Position numbers and translations under genes: made by a program. Positions 26,510-34,993 of a stretch of DNA of 64,000 nt are shown in pieces. Source of the DNA: Polynucleobacter difficilis (GTDB lineage: Bacteria; Pseudomonadota; Gammaproteobacteria; Burkholderiales; Burkholderiaceae). Position 1 is the stretch's first letter; the number at the start of each line of letters is the position of its first letter. Under the pieces are notes generated by a model. It saw nothing but the letters and a program-made list of their open reading frames with translations. It was not told the DNA's origin and did not search any database. The DNA lies in NCBI RefSeq assembly GCF_003065365.1, contig NZ_CP023276.1, positions 310,001-374,000 on the forward strand, given 5' to 3'.

Positions 26510-26535
26510 AAAAAGGCTGCCGAGGCAGCCTTTTT
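26510..26535. terminator. Bidirectional terminator after rubrerythrin
   Basis: AAAAAGGCTGC and GCAGCCTTTTT with loop CGAG form an 11-base symmetric stem with A and T runs on either side, so it can work on both strands. It serves the rubrerythrin gene on the minus strand. Confidence 0.8.
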
Positions 26536-26553
26536 CAATCACAGCAAATCCAA

Positions 26554-26991
26554 TTACACGTTTGCTAAGTGCGCTTCCAAAGTTTTGGTGAACTTGTTTG
26601 CGTGGCTACGCTCAGCCTTCGCTAAAGTCTCAAACCAGTCAGCGATTTCGTCAAAGCCTTCGTCGCGTGCAGTCTTAGCCATGCCTGGGTACATGTCGGT
26701 GTACTCGTGTGTCTCGCCTGCGATTGCAGACTTGAGTGCATCTTCAACAGTCTTTGCTGGCAAGCCAGTTTCTGGATCGCCGCTACCACCAGCAATCAAA
26801 TACTCCATGTGACCATGGGCGTGACCTGTTTCACCTTCAGCGGTGGAACGGAAAACAGCTGCTACGTCGTTTGCACCAGCAACGTCAGCCATGTTTGCGA
26901 AATACAAATAACGGCGGTTGGCTTTGGATTCGCCAGCGAATGCGGCCTTCAAGGACTCTTCAGTCTTTGTGCCTTTTACAGTTTTGCTCAT
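26554..26991 (-). CDS. Rubrerythrin, short form without rubredoxin domain
   Basis: 145 residues. A ferritin-like diiron four-helix bundle with iron ligands in AGESKANRRYLYF, EGETGHAHGH, AGETHEY and AKAERSHANKF. The C-terminal rubredoxin-type cysteine domain is absent. Likely a peroxide-reducing or stress-related iron protein in the cytoplasm; the electron donor is unknown. A start-proximal AAGGAGC Shine-Dalgarno is present. The 280 bases upstream are AT-rich and hold its promoter. Confidence 0.92.
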   Translation of the reverse strand: MSKTVKGTKTEESLKAAFAGESKANRRYLYFANMADVAGANDVAAVFRSTAEGETGHAHGHMEYLIAGGSGDPETGLPAKTVEDALKSAIAGETHEYTDMYPGMAKTARDEGFDEIADWFETLAKAERSHANKFTKTLEAHLANV

Positions 26992-27270
26992 TTAAGGGCT
27001 CCTTGTTTTCAGTTAAATCAAAATGGAGGGGATGCAATTCAATCCAGGATTGAAGGGATCACCACAGACAAATTATGCGGATCTTTGGGGTCTAAATAAT
27101 CGTATTTTTGTATTAGATCGATAGTTAAAACCATTCAAATTTGTCTTTCTGATTAACTTAATAAATGTGTCACAATTTAAAGTAAGTAAATACTAACAAA
27201 TATTGAATGCAATAAACCATCCCAACCCATTGTTTTTATTATATATACTGCTGGATAAGGCTTATTCAGT

Positions 27271-27417
27271 TTACTTTGCCTTCAGGGCTGCGATCGATGC
27301 AGCGCAATCCCGAATGCCATAGTTGTAAAACTTGCCTGCATTTTCCTTTTTAAGGGACTGGGCGCATTCCGTAACGGAATTACGTAAATGAATTGCAGGA
27401 GCGGTGCTGGTAGCCAT
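27271..27417 (-). CDS. Small hypothetical protein (48 residues)
   Basis: Reads MATSTAPAIHLRNSVTECAQ and ends CAASIAALKAK. The ATG at 27417 is preceded at 7 bases by GAGGA, a good ribosome site, which is the main reason for calling it. Two cysteines and no membrane segment. The ORF stands alone between rubrerythrin and a 64-residue ORF. I do not recognise the family. The 196 bases to the next gene hold nothing else that I see. Confidence 0.6.
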   Translation of the reverse strand: MATSTAPAIHLRNSVTECAQSLKKENAGKFYNYGIRDCAASIAALKAK

Positions 27418-27613
27418 ATCAAAATCCTCAGAAGATAAACAAAAAGAACATCAAGCCAAAATCGCAGTTTGATGTCGCTTGATTCATCCTACAGCATAAA
27501 ATGAAGGCTGAACGCACTTAAAAGTAATCGAAAGACCCGTCGTTTTGTAAGTCAGTTAAGCGACATTATTGGCGCCAATTAATCCCTTTTCTAAGTGAGC
27601 CAGGAAATCCCCC

Positions 27614-27808
27614 ATGAAAAAAACAGACCTTTACAAAAATCTGGGGCTATCCGTGGCGCACAAGATGAAAAATGCGTCCAAAGTAAAAGGCCCCGGATCA
27701 GGCGCTCAAGCCAAAACTAAGCAACAACTGGCAGATGAACTGGTAAAAGCCAATCCACTGTTAGCGGCCTTCTCCAGCAAGCCTAAGTCAAAAACAAATG
27801 AGCCCTGA
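27614..27808 (+). CDS. Small basic hypothetical protein (64 residues)
   Basis: Lys-rich (13 Lys) polar protein, MKKTDLYKNLGLSVAHKM, with no membrane segment or recognised motif. The last 11 bases overlap the start of the acyltransferase gene, so the two are probably cotranslated. Function unknown; could bind nucleic acid judging only by charge. Confidence 0.6.
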   Translation: MKKTDLYKNLGLSVAHKMKNASKVKGPGSGAQAKTKQQLADELVKANPLLAAFSSKPKSKTNEP

Positions 27809-28889
27809 ACGATCGCAATATTGGCTGATTGATGTATTAAAGGTTTTAGCGGCACAAATTATTGTTTTACACCACTGCGTTAGTTATGGCGAGCTTGCCG
27901 CTGCGGCCAAAGAACTGCTCCCTAGCGTTAGCGCCTTTCTATTTGATTATGGTCGGTATGCCGTACAGATTTTCTTAGTGATGGCGGGCTACCTTGCAGC
28001 ACAGTCCGCTGAAAAAGCCATTGCGATAAGCCATGCGCATTCACAGTTAAGCGGATCTCGATTGGTGCTGCAGCTGGCGATTCGCCGCTATTTGCGTTTG
28101 GTGGGCCCTTATGTTGCGGCTTTACTCATTACCATCGTGTGTGCAGCATTGGCGCGCCAGTGGTCTGCAGACGAGTACATTGGTCAGCCCGAAACCATCG
28201 CCCAAGTTTTGGCGCACCTCTTTTTATTGCAAGGTCTGCTGGGGTATGACTCCATCTCGGCAGGTGTTTGGTATGTAGCAATCGATTGGCAGCTTTTTAC
28301 AGCGCTTGCAGTGATCTATGCAGTTTTTCAGAGACCGGTAATGCGTATCGGCGTCATATCTATTTTGATTGTGGCATCGCTCTTGTACTTTAATCGCCAT
28401 GCTAGCTTCGAAAACAGCTTCATTTACTTTATCGGCGCTTATGGCCTAGGCATCCTAGCCTATTGGGCTGGTAGACTGAAAGCAATCAAGGCTGGCATCA
28501 ATCCGGTGAATGCGAAAAGAATACTGCTGGCGATTGCCTTCATTTTGCTTCTTTCTGCTCTGCATTCAGTCTGGCTGCGCAATTACCTGGCAATTGGTAT
28601 TGCATTTTTATTGCTGTATGTAGGCAATAGGTCCTATCCGAATCCGCAATCGTGGCTCGCACGTGCAATGCAGTGGGCTAGTCCTCGCGCGTATTGCGCC
28701 TTCTTAATCCACTTTGCATTCATCCTCTTGGCTAACACCGTACTACTTGCATTACATGTGGCAAGCCCTGCAATTGGATTGGGTTTGATTGTCCTTGTAT
28801 CGGCACTGAGCTGGATGGCTGCAAACTATTTATACCGCTGGGTTGAGTTGCCCATTGGGCGCTGGCGTCCTGCCACATTGTTTTCCTAA
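27798..28889 (+). CDS. Acyltransferase family 3 membrane protein
   Basis: 363 residues with about ten hydrophobic helices. The N-terminus WLIDVLKVLAAQIIVLHHCV places the catalytic-type His in the first helix loop, and AIRRYLRLVGPYVAALL is the usual Arg-rich loop. Family members O-acetylate surface glycans or export acyl groups. Substrate not known. Overlaps the preceding small ORF. Confidence 0.85.
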   Translation: MSPERSQYWLIDVLKVLAAQIIVLHHCVSYGELAAAAKELLPSVSAFLFDYGRYAVQIFLVMAGYLAAQSAEKAIAISHAHSQLSGSRLVLQLAIRRYLRLVGPYVAALLITIVCAALARQWSADEYIGQPETIAQVLAHLFLLQGLLGYDSISAGVWYVAIDWQLFTALAVIYAVFQRPVMRIGVISILIVASLLYFNRHASFENSFIYFIGAYGLGILAYWAGRLKAIKAGINPVNAKRILLAIAFILLLSALHSVWLRNYLAIGIAFLLLYVGNRSYPNPQSWLARAMQWASPRAYCAFLIHFAFILLANTVLLALHVASPAIGLGLIVLVSALSWMAANYLYRWVELPIGRWRPATLFS

Positions 28890-28932
28890 TCTGTACTTCG
28901 CAAAATAAAATAAGAAGCAGCCTACATAGTGA

Positions 28933-29460
28933 CTACGGTGTTTTTAAAACCGCATGTGAAACGAGGCCGTGACTTTCTAATTTATCCCTGCCGCCTAAGC
29001 ATTCAATTTCCAGCAAGCAGATCGATGCAATGGCTTGGGCACCGACTTGGTTGATTAGCTTAGCGGCAGCGATGAGCGTACCACCGGTTGCTAATACATC
29101 ATCAATCAACAGGGCGCGTGAGCCGACAGGCAGTGATGTGCTTTGGATTTCCAGTGCGTCCGATCCGTATTACAAACCATACGACTCTCGGTGGCTGGCC
29201 AGCGGAAGATTATTGGGCTTGCGGACCAGCACCAGGCTTTTTTGGGTATGCAGGGAAAGTGCTGAGGCAAACACAAATCCGCGGGATTCCACCCCAACGA
29301 TGTGGCTGTAGTCAAACTGCTGAGAAATGGCAGCCATATGCTGGATGGCCTCAGTAAAGGCCGCCGGGTCCCCTAGCAATGGGGAGATATCCCGAAACTG
29401 AATGCCTGGCTTTGGAAAGTCGGCAATGGTTGGCAGATAATCGAGTAATTGCATTTGCAT
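28933..29460 (-). pseudogene. apt: Adenine phosphoribosyltransferase gene interrupted by an in-frame TAA
   Basis: Reading from ATG 29460 gives FPKPGIQFRDISPLLGDP, IVGVESRGFVFA and VRKPNNLP, all Apt motifs, then stops at TAA 29170-29172 after ESYGL. The same frame continues directly with YGSDALEIQ and the PRPP-binding ALLIDDVLATGGT and ends at TAG 28933. Family members have Leu-Glu-Tyr-Gly at the lesion, so one GAA to TAA change explains it. The intact tail argues for a recent mutation or a base error. As sequenced, the product lacks the PRPP site. A nucleosidase gene is divergent next door, consistent with purine salvage. Confidence 0.85.
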
Positions 29461-29531
29461 AATGTGTATCAGTTTAGCTGTGCTGTTTATTGATTGCATG
29501 TCTGTAGCGACTACCCAAGGTAAATTTCATC

Positions 29532-30095
29532 ATGCGCCACCCTTTTATCATTATCACTGCTCTCGAGAATGAGCTCGATCCAAAACGCCTCCCGCCAGAA
29601 ACCGCAGTGGTTTATACCGGGATTGGAAAAGTAAACGCAGCAATTGCAACCTTTAAAGCAATCCAAGTCTATAGTCCACGGGAGATCATCAATTTCGGTA
29701 CGGTAGGGCGAATTAACCCAGCTGTGAATGGCTTGCTGGACATTGGTAGAGTAGTCCAGCGGGATGTGTTTGCAGAGCCCTTAGCCCCGCGTGGCGAGGT
29801 GCCATTTTCTAGTCGTCCGAATGCCTATGTATCCGAGGGCGGAAAGTACGTATGTGGTTCTGGTGATAGTTTTGTAACGGAGACTGACCCATGGCTGATT
29901 GCACAAGCCATTGATGTGGTGGATATGGAGCTCTTCGCCATTGCCGCAGTGGCGCACGATGCGGATATTCCATGGCGCTCATTCAAATACATTACAGACG
30001 ATGCCGATGCCTCCGCTGGTAGCGATTGGCATACGAGCGTGCAACACGGCGAAGAACTCTTTTTGCAACAACTGCGCAGGGTAATGGGGTTGTAA
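29532..30095 (+). CDS. Nucleoside phosphorylase-superfamily protein (MTA/SAH nucleosidase-like)
   Basis: 187 residues. Glycine-rich start ALENELD, YTGIGKVNAAIATFKAI, NFGTVGRINP and VVDMELFAIAAVA follow the layout of 5'-methylthioadenosine/S-adenosylhomocysteine nucleosidases, with the Met-Glu of the nucleoside-binding motif kept and the Asp near the end (KYITDDADA). Shorter than Pfs (232). Exact substrate uncertain. Its divergent pairing with apt suggests recycling of adenine. Confidence 0.75.
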   Translation: MRHPFIIITALENELDPKRLPPETAVVYTGIGKVNAAIATFKAIQVYSPREIINFGTVGRINPAVNGLLDIGRVVQRDVFAEPLAPRGEVPFSSRPNAYVSEGGKYVCGSGDSFVTETDPWLIAQAIDVVDMELFAIAAVAHDADIPWRSFKYITDDADASAGSDWHTSVQHGEELFLQQLRRVMGL

Positions 30096-30120
30096 ATCCA
30101 GTGCCCGCTTATGTTGTGGA

Positions 30121-30711
30121 TTAGCGCATTCCAGGAAATACCTGGTGCGATAGGGGCTTGCCATTGGGTCCAATTTTGACAAGGACCATATCGCCAGAGC
30201 CAAGCACCACTCCAGTGAATGCCTCAATGTTGACGTGGTGACTGACCATGATGATGGGCGTCTTCGGAAATTGCTTCAAGCTTTTTTGTACGAGCTGACG
30301 CAGCCCTTCAGTTTGCTGATTAGATTGACCCATGCTTTCAAAAAAAGAGCCCAGCGATTTATCGATGAGTACAGGCCCTTTATTTAATAAGGTAGCGGTG
30401 TCAACACAGCGGCACCAGGGACTACTAAAGACTTTGGCGCTTTCGATGCCTTGTTGGCTTAGCCACTGCCCAGTGCGCTCAGCCTGTTTTTTTCCAAATT
30501 CACCCAAATTACGCTGCGTACTGCATTGATCAAGGCGATAGCCTGCAGGATCGCTAAAGCCAGGGGCGTCGGCATGGCGCATGAAGAGAATGTGCCCGCC
30601 ATCCGTCATTGGACTAGCTAAGTTAGCAAGCGCAGCGGTGCTGAGGCAAAGCGAGATGACTAGCATCGCCATCATGCGTTGGCAGAATTGGAATTGTGCT
30701 CGCATTACCAT
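30121..30711 (-). CDS. Histidine phosphatase family protein, exported
   Basis: 196 residues with an N-terminal signal peptide (about 1-29, ALA). Catalytic RHG-like motif ILFMRHADAPG and second His in IIMVSHHVNIEAF; SSPWCRCVDTA carries the second Arg. Likely a periplasmic phosphatase. Overlaps the SDR gene start by 7 bases. Confidence 0.85.
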   Translation of the reverse strand: MVMRAQFQFCQRMMAMLVISLCLSTAALANLASPMTDGGHILFMRHADAPGFSDPAGYRLDQCSTQRNLGEFGKKQAERTGQWLSQQGIESAKVFSSPWCRCVDTATLLNKGPVLIDKSLGSFFESMGQSNQQTEGLRQLVQKSLKQFPKTPIIMVSHHVNIEAFTGVVLGSGDMVLVKIGPNGKPLSHQVFPGMR

Positions 30712-31403
30712 GGCAATTTTTCCCCTGAGTAACTGTAAAAGCTGCCCGATTCAGACAGCGGTAATTGATTGAGAACGGCCAGCATATCCCGCGCCGCATC
30801 GATGGCTGGTCGGCCAATTTGCTCGCCTTTAAAAGGCTTGGAGAGCCGTGAGTTGACGGTGCCGGGGTGAAGCGCAATTAATTTGGTATTAGGCTGTGTG
30901 CGTCGCAACTCAATCGCAGTCGTTTTGAGTAGCATGTTGAGTGCTGCTTTGGATGCGCGGTAGCTATACCAACCGCCCAAGCGATTGTCTTCAATACTGC
31001 CTACTTTGGCGGAGATCACGGCCATGATGGCATTCGCTTTAGCAAGCAGGCTGCTGAATTTGGAAAGTGTTACAGCGGGGCCAAAGGCATTGATCTTAAA
31101 GATGGCCTCCAACTGACCGAAACACAAATCAGCCCCCTTCTTTTCAGGGCTCCAAGTATCTGTGTGCAAGACGCCAATGGCATTGATGATCAGGTGAAAT
31201 GGCCCGCTGGACGCCAAGGCCTCTGCAGCGATTGCAATTGATGCTTCGTCTGCGTAGTTAATGGCCGGACTGGATTGGCGATGAATGCCAATCGCGTGGC
31301 TGCAACGCGGATCAGACTGAAGTAGCTCTAAAAAAGCAGATCCAATCGTTCCGGATGAGCCGATGATCAGGGCGCGATACCCCTCGGGTAGTGATGGCAT
31401 CAT
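30705..31403 (-). CDS. Short-chain dehydrogenase/reductase (CsgA-like)
   Basis: 232 residues, Rossmann fold with ALIIGSSGTIGSAF near the start, NAIGVLH, and the catalytic Tyr-x3-Lys in YSYRASKAAL. Substrate unknown. Directly adjacent to the TIGR02450-like gene (1 base apart). Confidence 0.88.
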   Translation of the reverse strand: MMPSLPEGYRALIIGSSGTIGSAFLELLQSDPRCSHAIGIHRQSSPAINYADEASIAIAAEALASSGPFHLIINAIGVLHTDTWSPEKKGADLCFGQLEAIFKINAFGPAVTLSKFSSLLAKANAIMAVISAKVGSIEDNRLGGWYSYRASKAALNMLLKTTAIELRRTQPNTKLIALHPGTVNSRLSKPFKGEQIGRPAIDAARDMLAVLNQLPLSESGSFYSYSGEKLPW

Positions 31404-31634
31404 TTAGATCCAGCCCTGTTTCCAGATGGTAGCGTCTGTTAATTCACGCCAATCAATTTGCCGCACCTCTTTACTAAAGACGGCTTCAATTTCCACGTGC
31501 TGGATGGCTTCGTGCGGTAATTCCGGCAGAATAACTTTGCTTACCAAAAAATGCTTTTGCTTTTTTATGGGATGAACGGCAGTCCACTTCGTCAGTAATA
31601 ACTTTTTGGGGCTGAGTGGATTTTTATTCGGCAT
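31404..31634 (-). CDS. Trp-rich small protein (TIGR02450-like)
   Basis: 76 residues: NPLSPKKLLLTKWTAVHPIKK, KHFLVSKVI and a C-terminal DWRELTDATIWKQGW, the pattern I recall for the TIGR02450 Trp-rich family. Function unknown. Abuts the SDR gene and is probably cotranscribed with it. Confidence 0.8.
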   Translation of the reverse strand: MPNKNPLSPKKLLLTKWTAVHPIKKQKHFLVSKVILPELPHEAIQHVEIEAVFSKEVRQIDWRELTDATIWKQGWI

Positions 31635-31652
31635 GCTGGATCAAGAAACGCA

Positions 31653-32009
31653 TCAAAGAACGGTGCACTGCATGGTTTGTGTGCCCAGACGGAGCGCTCC
31701 GGATCCGGGGGTAAACCGAACCACTGCCGCTTGCGTATTGGCCGGGCAGCGCACATCAAAATAACTGTCATGGCCTAAGCTACCGCAAAAACGCAAATCC
31801 GATTTACTTTTATTGGACGGATTGACCGCAAATCCCTGTGGTGGGTCCAAGGTCATCAGTGAGCGACTAAGCACCATACTTACTTTTGCTCCATCCGCCC
31901 CTGGAATGCAACTCCAGGTGGTGTAGTCGTTTTTATCGCAAGCCGCGAGGCCGCCCAGTAGGCAGGCTAGCAAACCAAGGCGAGCGATACGGAGGGCAGG
32001 GAGCTGCAT
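31653..32009 (-). CDS. Putative lipoprotein of unknown function
   Basis: 118 residues with lipobox LGGLAACDKN (Cys at about 24). The mature part has four further cysteines that could form disulfides (WSCIPG, RFCGS, VRCPA, MQCTV). No family recognised. Small exported protein upstream of the Trp-rich gene on the same strand. Confidence 0.7.
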   Translation of the reverse strand: MQLPALRIARLGLLACLLGGLAACDKNDYTTWSCIPGADGAKVSMVLSRSLMTLDPPQGFAVNPSNKSKSDLRFCGSLGHDSYFDVRCPANTQAAVVRFTPGSGALRLGTQTMQCTVL

Positions 32010-32070
32010 GGCAGATTGAATGAAGTAGGGATCACACCATTCTAGTGAATAAGCTCTACACTTGCTTGAT

Positions 32071-32364
32071 ATGCCATTGCCAGATCATTTCTCCCCAACC
32101 CCAGCAGAGCTGAGCTCGGCCGACGTGTCGCGCATCATCGAAATGGCATGGGAGGACCGCACGCCTTTTGAGGCCATTTTGCGCACCTATGGCTTAGCAG
32201 AGCCTGCAGTCATTCGCCTCATGCGGACTAATTTAAAGTCTGGCTCTTTTCGTTTGTGGCGTGCTCGCGTGACGGGCCGCGCAACTAAACACAGCGCATT
32301 ACGCAGCTCCGATGTTGATCGGGCCTATTGCCCTACGCAATACAAGCAGTCCCACGGACGATGA
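32071..32364 (+). CDS. TIGR03643-family small protein
   Basis: 97 residues from the ATG at 32071 (an earlier TTG gives three more). SADVSRIIEMAWEDRTPFEA, YGLAEPAVIRLMR, LWRARVTGR and TKHS form the conserved core I recall for TIGR03643. The helix-turn-helix-like spacing suggests nucleic acid contact, but this is a guess. Stop overlaps the next start (ATGA). Confidence 0.8.
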   Translation: MPLPDHFSPTPAELSSADVSRIIEMAWEDRTPFEAILRTYGLAEPAVIRLMRTNLKSGSFRLWRARVTGRATKHSALRSSDVDRAYCPTQYKQSHGR

Positions 32365-32768
32365 AACCCTTCACCCTTTTTTACGACGGTGCCTGCCCCT
32401 TATGCCAGGCAGAAATCCTTTTTTTGCAAAGCCGCAATCAAGCAGGCTTACTTCATTTTGTTGACATTAATTCCGCGCAATACGATCCGCAAACAGTGGG
32501 GGTATCGTGCGAAGAGGCTTTAGCAAGTATGTATGGACAGATCGAGGGCGAGCCACCCATCAACGGAGTGGCCGTGTTTGGTGAGGCCTATCGCCGTGCC
32601 AATTTACCGCGGATGGCTTGGATTTTTTCGCGCCGCTGGATGATGCCGATTCTAGGGCCCAGCTACCGTTTCTTTGCCAAGCACCGCCATGGCATTTCGG
32701 GGTTTTTTGGGCCACCTCTACTGCGCCTTGCAAAGGCCCGCTGCCCAAGCAAGCCCAATTCACACTAG
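32361..32768 (+). CDS. DCC-family thiol-disulfide oxidoreductase-like protein (DUF393)
   Basis: 135 residues from the ATG overlapping the previous stop. FYDGACPLCQAEILFLQSR contains the family D-x2-C-P-x-C motif. VNGV-like INGVAVFGEAYRRANLPRMAW is also typical. Predicted thioredoxin-like fold; partner unknown. Often found with the TIGR03643 type in what I remember of marine and freshwater genomes. Confidence 0.85.
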   Translation: MKPFTLFYDGACPLCQAEILFLQSRNQAGLLHFVDINSAQYDPQTVGVSCEEALASMYGQIEGEPPINGVAVFGEAYRRANLPRMAWIFSRRWMMPILGPSYRFFAKHRHGISGFFGPPLLRLAKARCPSKPNSH

Positions 32769-32809
32769 TTTTATCGTAGTGCTCTCAGATTTGCTTGTAT
32801 CGTAGTGGC

Positions 32810-33322
32810 ATGAAAACCATTTTTCTTCGGCTGGCATGGGTTGCATTGGGGTCTGCTATTGCCATTACGGCCGCACTTTGGGTCACGGGCAATGCGACTA
32901 CGCCACTGGTTTTGGCATCGCTGGGCGGATCCACTTTGTTTCTGTTTGGCTTAACCACATTACCTCCGGCACAGCCTCGCGCATTGTTTGGCGGCCACTT
33001 TATTGCAGCTGCTGTTGGTATTGCCGCATACCAGCTTGCCGGAGACGCGCTGTGGGTAATGGCACTTGCGGTAGTTGTTGCTATCGTGTTGATGTTGCTT
33101 ACCAAAACCGTCCATCCACCTGCAGGTGCTAATCCGCTCATCATGATTCAGGCGCAAGCGGGACTCATGCATTTGGGCGCAGTAGTTATGCTGGGAGTAC
33201 TCACCATTTTTATCGTGGCTTGCGTGTGGAGTCGCTTGGGAGTGGGGCAATCCAAATACCCTCTGCGCTGGAACCAACCATCCCCACCCAATAGCAATTG
33301 GGGCATTTGGACTGACTCGTAA
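32810..33322 (+). CDS. HPP family integral membrane protein
   Basis: 170 residues with four or five helices. The defining His-Pro-Pro is in KTVHPPAGANPLIMIQ at about residue 103. FGGHFIAA and LGGSTLFLFGL are also usual. Some plant and cyanobacterial members transport nitrite; the substrate here is not known. Confidence 0.85.
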   Translation: MKTIFLRLAWVALGSAIAITAALWVTGNATTPLVLASLGGSTLFLFGLTTLPPAQPRALFGGHFIAAAVGIAAYQLAGDALWVMALAVVVAIVLMLLTKTVHPPAGANPLIMIQAQAGLMHLGAVVMLGVLTIFIVACVWSRLGVGQSKYPLRWNQPSPPNSNWGIWTDS

Positions 33323-33357
33323 ATAGCAGACGTAACTGATTTACTATTCATAAGCCC

Positions 33358-34212
33358 ATGACAGCCCACTCTACCGATCCCAAACACCACACAGCGCATT
33401 CACTCAAGGAGCGCATGTATGTAGTCATTTTTGAATCCGATACCAAGATGGGTTTGTTGTTTGATCGCGTTTTAATTTACGCCATCTTGCTCTCCGTATT
33501 GGTGGTCGTTCTCGATAGTGTGGCATCGATTTCAAAGCAGTTCCATGGTGAATTAGTCACGCTAGAGTGGATGTTCACCATACTCTTCAGTATTGAATAC
33601 ATTGCACGCCTCTATTGCGCGAAGTACCGCTGGCGTTACGCAACTAGCTTCTATGGCGTGATTGATTTTCTGGCGGTGGTCCCGACGTATCTCGCTCTTC
33701 TCTTCCCTGAGCTGCATGCACTCATTGATGTGCGCGTTTTGCGTTTGATTCGGATGTTCCGCATCTTTAAATTAACCGCATACATTTCGGAGTATCAGCA
33801 TCTGGCCGAAGCCCTAACCGCCAGCAGGCGCAAGATCTTAGTTTTTTTATCGGTGGTCTTGATGGTGGTGACTGTGATGGGTTCCATCATGTACGTAGTG
33901 GAAGGGCCAAGCAATGGCTTTACGAGCATTCCGATTGCGGTGTATTGGGCAATCACGACGATGACAACTGTTGGATTTGGTGACATTACTCCGCACACCG
34001 ATTTGGGCAAACTCATTTCTTCGGCGATGATGCTGATGGGTTGGGGTACATTGGCCGTGCCAACGGGGATTGTGACTGCGGAGTTTGCACATCGCCGTAA
34101 TCAAGAATTTGTTGCCAAAAAAACCTGCGATGCCTGTTATACCGACGGTCACGAAACAACGAATCAATACTGCAGGCATTGCGGTACTCGTTTTCCGACC
34201 CCTGAAAACTAA
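33358..34212 (+). CDS. Voltage-gated ion channel of the Kv type with a C-terminal zinc-ribbon-like tail
   Basis: 284 residues, six helices. The S4 voltage sensor is VLRLIRMFRIFKLT (four Arg/Lys at three-residue spacing), and the pore filter is TTVGFGDITP, a potassium signature. After S6 the tail has CDACYTDG and YCRHCGTRF, two CxxC pairs that look like a zinc ribbon (about 260-279). Such a tail is unusual for bacterial channels and might sense metal or redox. A terminator follows directly. Confidence 0.88.
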   Translation: MTAHSTDPKHHTAHSLKERMYVVIFESDTKMGLLFDRVLIYAILLSVLVVVLDSVASISKQFHGELVTLEWMFTILFSIEYIARLYCAKYRWRYATSFYGVIDFLAVVPTYLALLFPELHALIDVRVLRLIRMFRIFKLTAYISEYQHLAEALTASRRKILVFLSVVLMVVTVMGSIMYVVEGPSNGFTSIPIAVYWAITTMTTVGFGDITPHTDLGKLISSAMMLMGWGTLAVPTGIVTAEFAHRRNQEFVAKKTCDACYTDGHETTNQYCRHCGTRFPTPEN

Positions 34213-34241
34213 AAAAGCCTTCTTATCTAAGAAGGCTTTTT
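34211..34241. terminator. Bidirectional terminator between the channel gene and FKBP gene
   Basis: AAAAAGCCTTCTT and AAGAAGGCTTTTT pair around ATCT, with A and T runs on the flanks. It lies between two convergent genes and can serve both. Confidence 0.85.
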
Positions 34242-34262
34242 CGTATTAAGTAGGCTCAGTAC

Positions 34263-34736
34263 TTAGTTAACGCCAAGTAACTCCACATCAAATACCAATG
34301 TCGCGTTGGGCGGAATAACGCCTCCTGCACCGCGTGCACCGTAGCCCATCTCCGCAGGAATGATTAAGGTGCGCTTGCCGCCGACTTTCATGCCGGCAAA
34401 ACCTTCATCCCAGCCTTTAATTACACGACCGCCACCCAAGGGAAATTCAAATACTTGGCCGCGATCGACTGAGCTATCAAATTTTTTGCCTTTTAAATCA
34501 GGGGCAGCTGGGTCATGCAGCCAGCCGGTGTAATGGACCGACACATCCGATCCGGCGGTTGCTTCAGCGCCGCTGCCGACAACAGTGTCAATTTTTTGGA
34601 ATTCGCTCACAGTATTTGCCTTTGTAGAAGAGGGGTTAGAAGGGGGTGGCGATGAGTCACCCGAGTGCGGCATCAAGAATGCCACAGCCAGGCCTCCGGC
34701 CAGAATCAATAAGCCGAGTTTGAGAGGGGTATTCAT
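34263..34736 (-). CDS. FKBP-type peptidyl-prolyl isomerase
   Basis: 157 residues. An N-terminal hydrophobic helix (about 7-22) anchors or exports the protein; the FKBP domain spans about 48-157 with VHYTGWLHD, FEFPLGGGRVIKGWDEGFAG and IPAEMGYGARG. Probably a periplasmic folding catalyst. Confidence 0.93.
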   Translation of the reverse strand: MNTPLKLGLLILAGGLAVAFLMPHSGDSSPPPSNPSSTKANTVSEFQKIDTVVGSGAEATAGSDVSVHYTGWLHDPAAPDLKGKKFDSSVDRGQVFEFPLGGGRVIKGWDEGFAGMKVGGKRTLIIPAEMGYGARGAGGVIPPNATLVFDVELLGVN

Positions 34737-34772
34737 GGAATGGGCAGCCTAGTTTGTGTGAGGGATGATCAA

Positions 34773-34793
34773 AATGCACTAATTTAGTGCATT
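34773..34793. promoter_or_regulatory. 21-base palindrome in the FKBP-icd intergenic region
   Basis: AATGCACTAA and TTAGTGCATT form a perfect 10-base inverted repeat with one base between. It sits 37 bases upstream of the FKBP start and about 200 bases upstream of icd, so it could be an operator for either. No regulator family could be assigned. Confidence 0.4.
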
Positions 34794-34993
34794 AGTAGGG
34801 AAAATGGAGTTCATTCAGCAATATGCCATCTCAGTATATAAAACCAGCGTCTTTTCCGCAAAGGCGATGCTTTAAAATGGGTTGTTAGCATGTCGAATTT
34901 TTTATTGTGCGCTTGCAGCATTGATGGCGTGAGGCATGCATCGGGCGGGTCAAAAATCATGCTCATTTGCGTTATCCAATTTAAGGAATAGTC

